In this document: positions 11,019-19,785 of the stretch, piece after piece
How the letters are laid out: each line of letters starts with the position of its first letter
Numbering within the stretch: position 1 is the stretch's first letter
Source of the DNA: Aquimarina atlantica
GTDB lineage: Bacteria > Bacteroidota > Bacteroidia > Flavobacteriales > Flavobacteriaceae
Assembly: GCF_000626715.1 (NCBI RefSeq)
Contig: NZ_AQRA01000003.1
Coordinates: 124,001-188,000 of the forward strand
Length of the DNA: 64,000 nucleotides
Reading direction: 5' to 3'
Program-made: the position numbers and the translations under genes
Notes under the pieces: model-generated
Told to the model about the DNA's origin: nothing
Seen by the model: the letters and a program-made list of their open reading frames with translations, nothing else
Databases searched by the model: none

Positions 11019-12041
11019 ATGAACTTAAAAACATTCTATGTAGTAGTATTAGTACTGGTATCTCCATTTGTCTTTTCGCAAGAAGGTATTCCTGTATACT
11101 CTGATTATCTCTCTGATAATTTGTACTTGATACATCCTGCAATGGCTGGTGCATCAAATGCTAATAAAATTAGGCTTACTGCCAGAAAGCAGTGGTTTGA
11201 TGTGAACAATGCACCTAATCTACAGACTTTAAATATTAATTTTAGAACTGGCGAGAAATCGGGTTTAGGAGGAATTGTATATAGAGATGAAAACGGTAGA
11301 TTTTCTCAGACAGGACTGTATGTAACATATGCTTATCATCTTTTGTTTTCGAGAGATAGAACAGATTTGAATATGTTATCTTTTGGTCTTAGTGCCGGAT
11401 TAATACAATCTAATGTAGATTTAAGAGGACTTGACGATCCTTTTGATCCAGATCCTGTAATTCTGGATAGGGTGCAAAAAGATGTATATTATAATGTTGA
11501 TGTAGGGCTATCGTATAACTATTTAGAGTGGTATGCACATATTACTGTTAAAAATATATTGCCAACTGTGCGTGATATTTTTGATAATGATACCCCGATA
11601 CGAGAATCTAATAATCAACGTAGATATATTTTTTCTTTAGGATATTTGTTTGGTATTGGTGCTACTCCCTGGAGTTTAGAACCATCCATCATGTATCAGG
11701 CGACAGATGAAACTCAAGAAAGTACTATTGATGCTAATTTAAAAGTATACCGGGATTTTAGTACCAGTACTTTATGGGGAGGGATATCATACAGACGTAG
11801 CCTGGATGGAGCAGAGTTTTCTCAGGATGGTACTTCTGTAGAAAGTCAGCAATTGCAATACATAACCCCATTTTTGGGGATTAATTATAAAAAATGGATG
11901 GCTGGGTATACCTATAGTTATCAATTAAATTCGGTAGTGCTTAGCAATGGAGGTTTTCATCAAATTACCCTAGGATACGATTTTGGTAAACGTAAGGAGA
12001 GATGGGATTGTAATTGCCCTGCGGTTAATTCTAAAAACTAA
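11019..12041 (+). CDS. PorP/SprF family type IX secretion system membrane protein
   Basis: A 340-residue outer-membrane protein with a cleavable signal (MNLKTFYVVVLVLVSPFVFSQ). The family signature is clear: YSDYLSDNLYLIHPAMAGAS near the N-terminus, then RKQWFDVNNAPNLQTLNI, alternating beta-barrel strands, and the closing FHQITLGYDF. Members anchor or help secrete large type B-sorted adhesins, and SprF is tied to SprB gliding adhesin export. Usually a giant adhesin gene is directly upstream, but here the gene stands alone with its own promoter and terminator. So its partner must lie elsewhere, or it is a stand-alone paralogue. Confidence 0.9.
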   Translation: MNLKTFYVVVLVLVSPFVFSQEGIPVYSDYLSDNLYLIHPAMAGASNANKIRLTARKQWFDVNNAPNLQTLNINFRTGEKSGLGGIVYRDENGRFSQTGLYVTYAYHLLFSRDRTDLNMLSFGLSAGLIQSNVDLRGLDDPFDPDPVILDRVQKDVYYNVDVGLSYNYLEWYAHITVKNILPTVRDIFDNDTPIRESNNQRRYIFSLGYLFGIGATPWSLEPSIMYQATDETQESTIDANLKVYRDFSTSTLWGGISYRRSLDGAEFSQDGTSVESQQLQYITPFLGINYKKWMAGYTYSYQLNSVVLSNGGFHQITLGYDFGKRKERWDCNCPAVNSKN

Positions 12042-12071
12042 TCATAGCATAAAAATTATTACATAAAAGAT

Positions 12072-12105
12072 AAAATAAATGCCTGCAATTTGCAGGCATT
12101 TATTT
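12072..12105. terminator. Bidirectional terminator between convergent genes
   Basis: A perfect 34-nt inverted repeat (17-nt arms, AAAATAAATGCCTGCAA and its complement, no spacer) with A-rich left and T-rich right ends. It lies 30 nt after the PorP/SprF stop, and its right end touches the stop codon of the convergent rhodanese gene, so it can serve both. Confidence 0.85.
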
Positions 12106-12617
12106 TATTTGGTAAACGTACCATCAAATTGTAGTCTTTGATCTTTTATAGGAACCAAAGAGGATAATTCATATACATTTTTATAACCATACCCATAGAG
12201 ATTTATAAATGTTGGGATATTTAATGCCAGAGGAGCCTTTTTGGAAGCAAAATTAATTGAATCTCCATTGATATTGTTATTACAATAAATCAAAATACGA
12301 GTCTTTTTAGAAGGTATTTTTTTTGCTAGTTTACCTGCTGTAAAATCAGAAAAATTGATATGTGTTGCTCCTTTAAGATGTTTTTGTTTGTAAGCGCTTT
12401 CAGAACGAGTATCTAGTAAAATAGTATTCTCATCTGTCATATACTGTAGAAAAGTTTCTAGAGGGATTAATCGTTCTTTTCTATATGCTAAAATTTCTTC
12501 AGATATTTCTAGAAAAGAATCATAATCAACATTTGATTTTGATAACTTATTTTGTTGTTGTGCCTGCATAGACATAGGTATCAGAATTAGTATAATCATT
12601 TTTATGACCTTTTTCAT
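12105..12617 (-). CDS. Secreted rhodanese-like domain protein
   Basis: A 170-residue protein with a signal peptide (MKKVIKMIILILIPMSMQAQ), then one rhodanese domain: the entry motif ILLDTRSESAYKQKHLKGATHIN and the active-site loop LIYCNNNING with Cys112 in place. Rhodaneses carry a persulfide on this cysteine. The loop has N where many enzymes have a Gly/Arg/Ser pattern, so the substrate may differ or be lost. It is predicted to be periplasmic. It starts 37 nt past the end of the VWA gene on the same strand, so the two are probably cotranscribed. Confidence 0.85.
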   Translation of the reverse strand: MKKVIKMIILILIPMSMQAQQQNKLSKSNVDYDSFLEISEEILAYRKERLIPLETFLQYMTDENTILLDTRSESAYKQKHLKGATHINFSDFTAGKLAKKIPSKKTRILIYCNNNINGDSINFASKKAPLALNIPTFINLYGYGYKNVYELSSLVPIKDQRLQFDGTFTK

Positions 12618-12654
12618 CTTAAGTTTTATTTTTTTGAATAGACTTTTTTATGAT

Positions 12655-13827
12655 TTATTCTTCCCAAGAGAAAGATTTTTTTCTTCCTTGCTTTTTGATA
12701 GCATTTAGTAAAGCAGCTTCCAGGTTGGTGTCATCTTTTTTACTATTTTCTTTGATATACAATACACGCTTTTTATTTAACTCTTTAATTTTTTGTTGTA
12801 TCTCTTTACGAGTTTTACTTTTTTCTGCGATATATTGCTTTAACTCGGCTTTAGATTTTCCTTTAAGCTCTTTTGGTAATTCGTCTTTTGCTACTTTTTC
12901 AACTTCAAAAGCTTCGTCCTCAGCTGCATCGATTAGATCCCAACTTTTGTTTTTATAGAAACCAGAGCTCTTACTAACGGTTCGACTTACAGCATTAGCA
13001 GAACTGTAGGATCTTGCATTACTATCCTGTTCGGCTTGCAATTGTCTTTTTTGAGCACCTTGACGACCATAATATATATATGTACCATTTAGTTTATGAT
13101 TAAGCTTAAGAATAATATCATCATATGGTGTTGCAATATGTACGGTTTCACGATTATGATCAATTGCACTATATTCTCCGGTTGTGATATCGGCTCCGTG
13201 TTTCCACATCGTTTCAATACCTTGTCTGTAGTTACCACAAAAAATAGTGTTAATCGTAATATCTTTTTCTAATGCATCTGTTGCAGCATCTTTATAATCG
13301 ACCGGTCCCTGGGTAAAGGGTTCGTTGCCGGCTATGAAGATTAGTTTTAAATGATCATTATTTTTTTTCCAACCTAATTGGTTAATTGAAGTATTGATCA
13401 CTTTACCACAATATTCGTTTCCTCCATTAGTTGTAAGTGCAAAAAGTTCTTTTGATATTTCATCTAGGTCATCAGAGAATGGTAAGACCTGTCTAATAAA
13501 TCCTTCTTGAGATGGTAAACCATCATTACCATATTCGTATAATGCTATTTCGAGTTTTATTTTGTTATGACCGCATTTCGCATAAGAAAGCTCATTTACG
13601 ATTTCCCATAGTTGAGCTTTGGCCTGATCAATAAGTCCATCCATACTATTGCTGGTGTCTAATAGTAAAGCTACTTGTATGTTGCGTGTATTAGGATCAG
13701 TTTTGGTAGTTTGTATTAGGTGATTTTTTTCTTTTTGAAATGCCAGATCGGAGTTCGGTTTATTATTTGCGTTACAAGAAATAGTAACCAACAAACACAA
13801 CATACTCCATGTAAAAAATGTCTTCAT
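12655..13827 (-). CDS. Von Willebrand factor A domain lipoprotein
   Basis: A 390-residue lipoprotein with a short signal and lipobox ending at Cys18 (LVTISC). The VWA domain spans about 48-240; its metal-ion-dependent adhesion site starts with DTSNS (Asp57, Ser59, Ser61). The C-terminal third (about 310-390) is a lysine/glutamate-rich, probably coiled-coil helix (AELKQYIAEKSKTRKEIQQKIKEL in part). Family members bind proteins through the metal site. It is divergent from the histidine kinase gene 217 nt away, and the rhodanese follows it. The partner is unknown. Confidence 0.85.
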   Translation of the reverse strand: MKTFFTWSMLCLLVTISCNANNKPNSDLAFQKEKNHLIQTTKTDPNTRNIQVALLLDTSNSMDGLIDQAKAQLWEIVNELSYAKCGHNKIKLEIALYEYGNDGLPSQEGFIRQVLPFSDDLDEISKELFALTTNGGNEYCGKVINTSINQLGWKKNNDHLKLIFIAGNEPFTQGPVDYKDAATDALEKDITINTIFCGNYRQGIETMWKHGADITTGEYSAIDHNRETVHIATPYDDIILKLNHKLNGTYIYYGRQGAQKRQLQAEQDSNARSYSSANAVSRTVSKSSGFYKNKSWDLIDAAEDEAFEVEKVAKDELPKELKGKSKAELKQYIAEKSKTRKEIQQKIKELNKKRVLYIKENSKKDDTNLEAALLNAIKKQGRKKSFSWEE

Positions 13828-14001
13828 AGTTTCCTTTTTTAATTTTGGATAAAACTATAGTTAACTTTTTTGACTAAAAATCTATAATGAGGGATTGGTT
13901 GATATAAATGAGGGAACTTACTTTTTTGATTAGGGAAGTTTCTTTTTTACCCTAAAAACCTACTGTAAAACAGTATAATCACGGGATCCGAATTTTATTA
14001 T

Positions 14002-14015
14002 CCCATTTAAATGGG
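14002..14015. promoter_or_regulatory. Palindrome CCCATTTAAATGGG upstream of the histidine kinase
   Basis: A perfect 14-bp palindrome 30 bp before the kinase ATG. It extends imperfectly to TTA...TAA on each side (about 22 bp). Placement between the divergent VWA and kinase genes suggests an operator. The binding factor is unknown, and chance cannot be ruled out. Confidence 0.35.
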
Positions 14016-14044
14016 TTAAGTTTACCTTGTTTTAATAGTATATA

Positions 14045-16258
14045 ATGAAGAAGATTGGCTTGATAATAGTATTTCTTTGGCTCCTTCCAGTATTGGTTTT
14101 GGGGCAAGAAAATGCTAGAATGAAACGACCAGAATCAATGAGTATTAAAGGTTCTGTGAAGGAAAAGAGTACCCGAAAGGCAATTAAGGATGTTGATGTG
14201 ACTGTACTTGGGAAAGGGACTGTTACTACTGATGTTTTTGGTAATTTTAGGATTGAAGCCCGTGTTGGAGATGAGCTTGTAATTGCTCATGATAGTTTTA
14301 ATACGATACGATATACCATTAAAGATGGTCAAAGAATTGATATCGAAGTACAAGATAATCCGCAGGAGGCTAAATCACCTTCGATTTCAAAACGAAAAAG
14401 AGAGTCTAGATATCAGGAAAACCTTAAAGCCGCAAAAAGTTCCTTAAAAAAAGATGCGGCTACGAGTATAGAGTATATTACTAATGCTTTAGAAACTATA
14501 CGAGATGATGATCCTTCATCAGACGATAAAAAAGCTGAATTATTTGAGTCTTTAGCTGATATTTATGAGTACTGGAAACAACCAGATCTTGCAGAGAGTA
14601 ACTACCTTCTAAGTCTTAAAAATAAATATAGCACAGATGTAAAAATTAAATTGGCTAATGCCCAACTGGAAGGAAAGAATTACCAGGCAGCTCTAAATAC
14701 TTTTGATGAATTGCAGCGATCTAGATTAAGTAATACTCAAAAGGTTATTGTTTATGAAGGTCTGGGAGATAGTTATAAAGGGTTGCAAAATTATCCTGAT
14801 GCCATTACTAATTATAATAAGGCTCTTTCTATAAGCCAGAGAAAAAAGCTGGATGATAAGGTGATTCTGTTAAATTCTAAGCTGGCCGAAGTATTACAAG
14901 AAGAAGGGAATATTAGAGATGCAGAAGAGTATTTGGATAATTCGGTACAACTGGCACAACAAAAGGATAAAAAAACATCAGCAAGACAACGATCTGTTGC
15001 AGCAGACTTTTATAATAAGAGTAATAGCTATGGTAAAGAGATACAATTAAGAAAAGAAGCACTCGAGGATATCGAAGAGATTGAAGAAAGTAATGAGCAT
15101 GAAGGTCCACAGGCAGAGGAAGACAACTCGTTAACTACGCAGGTGCAAAATTATAAAATCGCCAGTGCCTTTGCAGCCCAGGAAGCATATGATGAAGCCA
15201 TACCATATTTAGAAGAAAGTATTAAAGAGGCAGAATCAAAAAATGATCTTATTGTTCAAAAAGACGCTACCCGAAAACTTGGCGAAGTCTATCGAGAAAA
15301 AGGAGAGTTAGAAAAGGCCTCAGATGCTTTTAAAGAGTATGAGGTAATTATAGATAAGTTATATATTCAAAAAGATCAGGAGATATCTCAGGCAGCTCGT
15401 TTTAGTAGAGAACTAGCGCAGAGAGCAAATAGAATTACTACATTAGAGAAAGATAGGGAGTTAAATGAAGCGAGATATGAATTGGCATTTGCTTCACAAG
15501 AAATAGCCAACCAACAAAGTATACGACAACAAATTGTAATCTATTTTTTAATCGGGTTAATGGTTTTGTTACTTCTTGCTGGGTATTTGATGTATCGTAA
15601 TATGAAGCAACAACGGTATGCAAATAATATTTTGGCATTAAAATCACTACGTTCTCAAATGAATCCGCACTTTATTTTTAATGCTTTAAACTCTGTGAAT
15701 ACATTTATTGCAACAAGTGATGAAAGAACTGCAAATCGATATCTTACCGACTTTTCGTTATTAATGAGAGCTGTTTTAGAGAATAGTGAAGAAGATTTTA
15801 TTCCTTTAGAAAAAGAGATAGAACTCTTAAGATTATATGTGCAGTTAGAACATTTTAGGTTTCAGGATAAATTTGAATATACAGTTGAGGTTGATCCAGA
15901 AATCGATATTAATGAATATATGATTCCTCCTATGTTATTGCAGCCATATGTAGAAAATGCGGTATGGCATGGGCTACGATATAAAACTGAAAAAGGACTA
16001 CTATCGATACGTTTTCAAAAAGCAACATCAGAGAGTATAGAAATTACAATTACTGATGATGGAATTGGACGTAAAAAATCTAAAGAACTGAAAACGCAAA
16101 ATCAAAAACTTCAAAAATCCAGAGGGATGGGTAATATTAAAAAGAGAATTGCCATCCTTAATAAAATGTATAAAGATAAGGTTGATGTGTTTATATCAGA
16201 TCTCGATGATAACACAGAAGGAACACAGATAAAATTAATTCTTAAGAAAGACAAGTAA
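14045..16258 (+). CDS. Sensor histidine kinase (LytS/YehU class) with carboxypeptidase-regulatory-like and TPR domains
   Basis: A 737-residue protein: signal peptide; a carboxypeptidase-regulatory-like beta domain (about 30-105, IKGSVKEKSTRKAIKDVDVTV); a helical TPR array (about 120-460); one transmembrane segment near 497-517; then the LytS-type kinase. The phospho-acceptor is His542 in RSQMNPHFIFNALNS, and the ATPase region carries QPYVENAVWHGL and DDGIGR. The TPR region is therefore periplasmic and the kinase cytoplasmic. The stop codon touches the ATG of the LytTR regulator, so they form a two-gene operon. The signal sensed is unknown. Confidence 0.93.
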   Translation: MKKIGLIIVFLWLLPVLVLGQENARMKRPESMSIKGSVKEKSTRKAIKDVDVTVLGKGTVTTDVFGNFRIEARVGDELVIAHDSFNTIRYTIKDGQRIDIEVQDNPQEAKSPSISKRKRESRYQENLKAAKSSLKKDAATSIEYITNALETIRDDDPSSDDKKAELFESLADIYEYWKQPDLAESNYLLSLKNKYSTDVKIKLANAQLEGKNYQAALNTFDELQRSRLSNTQKVIVYEGLGDSYKGLQNYPDAITNYNKALSISQRKKLDDKVILLNSKLAEVLQEEGNIRDAEEYLDNSVQLAQQKDKKTSARQRSVAADFYNKSNSYGKEIQLRKEALEDIEEIEESNEHEGPQAEEDNSLTTQVQNYKIASAFAAQEAYDEAIPYLEESIKEAESKNDLIVQKDATRKLGEVYREKGELEKASDAFKEYEVIIDKLYIQKDQEISQAARFSRELAQRANRITTLEKDRELNEARYELAFASQEIANQQSIRQQIVIYFLIGLMVLLLLAGYLMYRNMKQQRYANNILALKSLRSQMNPHFIFNALNSVNTFIATSDERTANRYLTDFSLLMRAVLENSEEDFIPLEKEIELLRLYVQLEHFRFQDKFEYTVEVDPEIDINEYMIPPMLLQPYVENAVWHGLRYKTEKGLLSIRFQKATSESIEITITDDGIGRKKSKELKTQNQKLQKSRGMGNIKKRIAILNKMYKDKVDVFISDLDDNTEGTQIKLILKKDK

Positions 16259-16990
16259 ATGAACTTAACCGCAATCATAGTAGATGATGAAACTAATAGC
16301 CGAGCTATACTTAGAAATTATTTAGGAAAGTACTGCCCATCGGTTACCATTTTGGGAGAAGCAGCCAGTGTAAAAGAAACATTGGACTTGCTAGAATCTC
16401 AGACTCCCGATATGTTGTTTCTAGATGTAGAAATGCCTTATGGAAATGCATTTGACTTATTAGAGCAAGTACCTGATCGCACATTCGAAATTGTCTTTGT
16501 AACGGCCTATGATCATTATGCAGTAGATGCTCTAAATGCTCAGGCAACTTATTACTTATTAAAACCTATTGCGATTGATAATCTTATCAAAGCTGTTGAT
16601 CATGTAAGTTATATCAAGCAACGGGAAACTGCTCTTTTGGATACTGTTTTAGTTCCTAAGGTAACTACAGTTGAAGGTAAAATTACTATTCCGCAGCAAG
16701 ATGGTTTCGAGGTTCTGCAGATTTCTGATATTTTGTATTGCGAAGCTGATGATAACTACACGAAAATTTACCTCGATAAAGGCCAGAAGTTAGTAAGTAA
16801 AACGCTGAAATATTTTGAAGAATCCCTAAATCCTCATGGATTTGTGAGAACTCATAAAAGCTATTTGGTAAATGTGAGTAGAATAACACGATATCGGAAG
16901 GGGAAAGGGGGGAGTATTGTACTTTCTTCTGGAAAAGAGTTAGCAGTGTCTTCTTCTAAAAAAGGAACATTATTGAATTATTTTAAATAA
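16259..16990 (+). CDS. LytTR family response regulator
   Basis: A 243-residue regulator whose ATG directly abuts the stop of the kinase. The receiver domain (1-120) has the acidic pair Asp9/Asp10, phospho-acceptor Asp56 in MLFLDVEMP and the conserved lysine in YLLKPI. The C-terminal LytTR DNA-binding domain (about 140-243) shows the typical ILYCEADDNYTKIYL and GFVRTHKSYLVNVSRI. It is the cognate regulator of the upstream kinase. LytTR proteins usually bind direct repeats near target promoters; the small peptide gene 115 nt downstream is a candidate target by position only. Confidence 0.95.
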   Translation: MNLTAIIVDDETNSRAILRNYLGKYCPSVTILGEAASVKETLDLLESQTPDMLFLDVEMPYGNAFDLLEQVPDRTFEIVFVTAYDHYAVDALNAQATYYLLKPIAIDNLIKAVDHVSYIKQRETALLDTVLVPKVTTVEGKITIPQQDGFEVLQISDILYCEADDNYTKIYLDKGQKLVSKTLKYFEESLNPHGFVRTHKSYLVNVSRITRYRKGKGGSIVLSSGKELAVSSSKKGTLLNYFK

Positions 16991-17105
16991 TCCTATCCTG
17001 TAATTATGAATTTTTAATTTTTTTTGTTAAAACATATTAAAAAAACAAGTGTTAGTTGCTGTAATTTGTAATATCCGGTATTATTAACTACAAAAACTTA
17101 AAATA

Positions 17106-17324
17106 ATGAAAAAAAGAGAATCGTTAAAAAAACTATCTCTAGAGAAAATTAAAATTTCTAATCTTGCCTCTAAAACTATCAAAGGAGGAACAGCCAACCC
17201 ATCATTACACAGTTGCGTGGGACAAGGGAATAACCCTGGTCAGACGTGTTATACTAATAATTGTGGAGGTACTGGTGGGGGAACGGGTACTGGTGGTGGA
17301 ATTAGCGGTCCTATTTATTGCTAA
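17106..17324 (+). CDS. Putative ribosomally made peptide precursor with GG leader
   Basis: A 72-residue peptide. Residues 1-28 look like a Bacteroidota GG leader: lysine-rich start, KKLSLEKIKISNL, then IKGG. The remaining core is rich in Cys (four), Ser/Thr, Asn and Gly, with a glycine-rich tail (GGTGGGTGTGGG) and a terminal Cys. Such leaders occur on class I lanthipeptide-like and other modified peptide precursors of this phylum, exported and cut after GG by a C39-peptidase transporter. No modifying enzyme or transporter is within the window, so it is an orphan. It could also be an unmodified secreted peptide. It follows the kinase-LytTR pair on the same strand. Confidence 0.6.
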   Translation: MKKRESLKKLSLEKIKISNLASKTIKGGTANPSLHSCVGQGNNPGQTCYTNNCGGTGGGTGTGGGISGPIYC

Positions 17325-17352
17325 TCTACCTTTTGTAATGTTGTAAAATATG

Positions 17353-17449
17353 AAGATTGTCTAGAAATAATCTGTTTATTGTCTTTTTTGTGAACCAATT
17401 TGTTGCTTTACCTTATAAAAACGAAGAACATGATTTTTTAGACAATCTT
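17353..17449 (+). terminator. Long-loop inverted repeat after the peptide gene
   Basis: AAGATTGTCTA at 17353-17363 is exactly complementary to TAGACAATCTT at 17439-17449, which is followed by TTTTT and lies 8 nt from the end of convergent murI. The 75-nt loop is unusual for a terminator. It may be a terminator with internal structure or a small structured RNA. Confidence 0.4.
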
Positions 17450-17457
17450 TTTTAATA

Positions 17458-18246
17458 TTAAAAATCTAAAGCTTTTACAGTATATGTAACAGTATTTTTG
17501 TGCAAAATGTTCTTTAGTATATCTACATTTCCGTTAGTATATAAAGTATGTTTACCTATTTCGGAATCTGAGTTTAAGAGGTGGTTTGCGATCAATACAG
17601 CTTTGGTTTGTCGTGCAACAGCCTCTCCCGAATCTATAATTGTAATCTGATCAGAAAGCATTTTTTTTAGAAGGGGGATTAGATAAGGATAATGTGTACA
17701 CCCAAGAACCAGATGATCTATGTTTTTGTCAAGCATAGGAGTGATATAGGAATGAAGTAATGTGTGCATTTCATCTGTATTTATCTTGCCTTTTTCGATA
17801 AGTTCTACCAGTCCGGTACCAACAACTTCAATAACTTCAATATTCTGAGTATACAAATCTGACGTTTTGACAAATAATTCACTAGATAAAGTACCCTTTG
17901 TAGCAAGTATGCCTACTTTTTTTGTTTTGGTATAAATAGCAGCAGGCTTTATAGCAGGCTCAATACCAATAATGGGTATGTCGTACTTAGATCGTAGTGT
18001 TTTTATGGCATTCGTAGTTGCAGTATTACAAGCAACCACAATGATCTTGCAATTTAGCTCAAGTAGCTTCTCTGTATTTTTAATGCTTAATGCGGTAATC
18101 TCTTCTTTACTGCGTTTACCATAAGGAGCATATTTGCTATCAGCCAAAAAGATGGTATCTTCATGTGGTAATAAAGAAGTGATTTCTTTCCAGATTGTGG
18201 TTCCACCAACACCTGAGTCAAATATACCAATAGGTTGATTTTGCAT
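17458..18246 (-). CDS. murI: Glutamate racemase
   Basis: A 262-residue enzyme making D-glutamate for peptidoglycan. The two catalytic cysteines are in VACNTATTNAI and LGCTHYPYLIP, and the N-terminal IGIFDSGVGGTT is intact. A longer reading from 18294 exists, but its first 16 codons run through the terminator of the preceding gene, so I take the ATG at 18246, just before QNQPIGIFDSGVGG. It lies downstream of the two OmpH genes but is separated from them by that terminator. Confidence 0.95.
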   Translation of the reverse strand: MQNQPIGIFDSGVGGTTIWKEITSLLPHEDTIFLADSKYAPYGKRSKEEITALSIKNTEKLLELNCKIIVVACNTATTNAIKTLRSKYDIPIIGIEPAIKPAAIYTKTKKVGILATKGTLSSELFVKTSDLYTQNIEVIEVVGTGLVELIEKGKINTDEMHTLLHSYITPMLDKNIDHLVLGCTHYPYLIPLLKKMLSDQITIIDSGEAVARQTKAVLIANHLLNSDSEIGKHTLYTNGNVDILKNILHKNTVTYTVKALDF

Positions 18247-18273
18247 ATTTATATAATAGTTTATTCCAAAAAT

Positions 18274-18308
18274 AAAAAAACAGTGAGATGTCATCTCACT
18301 GTTTTTTT
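18274..18308 (-). terminator. Terminator after the OmpH genes
   Basis: CAGTGAGATG (18281-18290), one T, then CATCTCACTG (18292-18301), flanked by A7 and T7. It lies 29 nt past the OmpH stop and before the murI start. The symmetric flanks would allow function in both directions. Confidence 0.85.
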
Positions 18309-18337
18309 ATTTTTATTAAAAGTTTAAAGTAAAACTG

Positions 18338-18847
18338 TTATATACCTAAATCTTTTTTTACATCTGCCATTAGGTTTTTACCATCAGCCATAATTACTCC
18401 AGTACCTGTAGTAGAATCTAATACATATTGAAAACCTTGTGCTCTTGCCACCTTTTGGATAGATGTACGCGCTTGCTCATAGATAGGCTTCATTAATTCG
18501 ATTTCTTTTTTCTGAAGATCCTGAAGTGCATTTGTTCTATAATCGTTAATACTTTTTTCTGTAGCTTGTACTTCTTGCTGTCTTTTTAAATTCTCTTCAT
18601 CCGTCTTAGTTTCAGCTTCTTGAGAATATTTTTTAATAGTGTTTTGTAACTCTAACACCATATTTCTGATTTCTGCATCATAAGTCTTATTTAATTTTTC
18701 GATCTCACTTTTTGCAGCTTTAAAAGCAGGCATTGCTTCTACAAGCTCCTGTGATGCTATATGTGCTACTTTAGATTGAGCATTCACAAAACTTGAGCTT
18801 CCTATGGTAATTGCAATAGCTACTAATAATGTTCTAAATTGTTTCAT
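18338..18847 (-). CDS. OmpH/Skp family periplasmic chaperone
   Basis: A 169-residue protein with signal peptide (cut after SSSFVNA). The body is the OmpH pattern: KVAHIASQELVEAMPAFKAAKSEIEKLN, a long charged coiled coil (about 50-125), then the return strand FQYVLDSTTGTGVIMADG. Skp-like trimers hold unfolded outer-membrane proteins in the periplasm on their way to BamA, which is encoded two genes upstream. It is last in the run, before a terminator. Confidence 0.93.
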   Translation of the reverse strand: MKQFRTLLVAIAITIGSSSFVNAQSKVAHIASQELVEAMPAFKAAKSEIEKLNKTYDAEIRNMVLELQNTIKKYSQEAETKTDEENLKRQQEVQATEKSINDYRTNALQDLQKKEIELMKPIYEQARTSIQKVARAQGFQYVLDSTTGTGVIMADGKNLMADVKKDLGI

Positions 18848-18892
18848 TTGTAAGTATTATTAAAGGGTGTTATAAATTTATAAATTAATTAT

Positions 18893-19750
18893 TTAATCAT
18901 TGTCTTTTCTACTATCAGCATCAGACGATGAATCGTTATTTTTTAGATTTTCTCTTTGCGCTTTTAAAGCTTTAATAGAATCTTTCTTTCTTTTTTGTAA
19001 TTCTAATAATCGAGCTCTTCTTTCTTCAAACTCTTTCTTTTTTGCAGCTCTTATAGAGTCTCTTTGGGCTTTACGCTCTGCGAGAAGTTGTTCTCTTTCT
19101 GACAATCTTTTTTGAGCTTCACGTTCTCTATCAGATACTTCGGTTTCTTGTGCTGCATTTCTTTTTTCAGCTCTTTCCAGGGCTTTCTTATCTTTCTTGC
19201 TGTTGAGCTGTTTTCTTTTTGAAGCTCTATTTATTCTAAGCAATACCTGATCACTTATATCAAATCGATCTGCGGAATATAGCATTACCAAATCTGCAGA
19301 TTTATCAAAAACAAAATCATATTTTTTGTTTTTGGCAATTTCTTGAACTGCTACAAAAACCTGATCCTGTACCGGTTGAACCAATCTCTTTTTTTGAATG
19401 AAAAGATCTCCATTAGGGCCAAATCTTTTTTGTTGATATTCTAATATTTCTTTTTCTTTAAAAAAGATATCTTCTTCTCTTTCTTCAATTAATTCTTTGG
19501 TTAGCAAGACTCTTTCATTATTAAGGTCTTTACGCATTTCTTCAACTTCTTTGAGTTCTGCTTCTATTTCGACTTTCCATTTTTGTACTTTGGTTTCGAG
19601 TTCAGAAGAAGCTTCTTTATATTCTGGAACATTTTCCAGAATATAGCCCATATCGATATAGCCAATCCTAATACCTTTCTGTGCATGAACTGCATTTGTG
19701 AAAAATAGCCAACTGACTGCTGCAACTAGTAAAAGACCCTTTGTTTTCAT
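18893..19750 (-). CDS. OmpH/Skp family protein with long charged C-terminal coiled coil
   Basis: A 285-residue OmpH paralogue. I choose the ATG at 19750, which starts a good signal peptide (MKTKGLLLVAAVSWLFF, cut after VHA); a longer reading from 19822 would overlap the bamA end. The OmpH core (about 24-180) has IRIGYIDMGYILENVPEYKEA and YDFVFDKSADLVMLYS. The last 100 residues are a Lys/Arg/Glu-rich helix (EREAQKRLSEREQLLAERKAQR) ending in an acidic tail, an extension missing in the smaller paralogue. It lies between bamA and the second ompH. Confidence 0.92.
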   Translation of the reverse strand: MKTKGLLLVAAVSWLFFTNAVHAQKGIRIGYIDMGYILENVPEYKEASSELETKVQKWKVEIEAELKEVEEMRKDLNNERVLLTKELIEEREEDIFFKEKEILEYQQKRFGPNGDLFIQKKRLVQPVQDQVFVAVQEIAKNKKYDFVFDKSADLVMLYSADRFDISDQVLLRINRASKRKQLNSKKDKKALERAEKRNAAQETEVSDREREAQKRLSEREQLLAERKAQRDSIRAAKKKEFEERRARLLELQKRKKDSIKALKAQRENLKNNDSSSDADSRKDND

Positions 19751-19785
19751 AACTTTGTGTGTATATAGAAATAATCGTGCCAAAA

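Noticed and set aside
18247..18294. Extended N-terminus for MurI
   Set aside because: The extra codons run through the terminator of the OmpH gene and do not look like MurI; the family start is at 18246.
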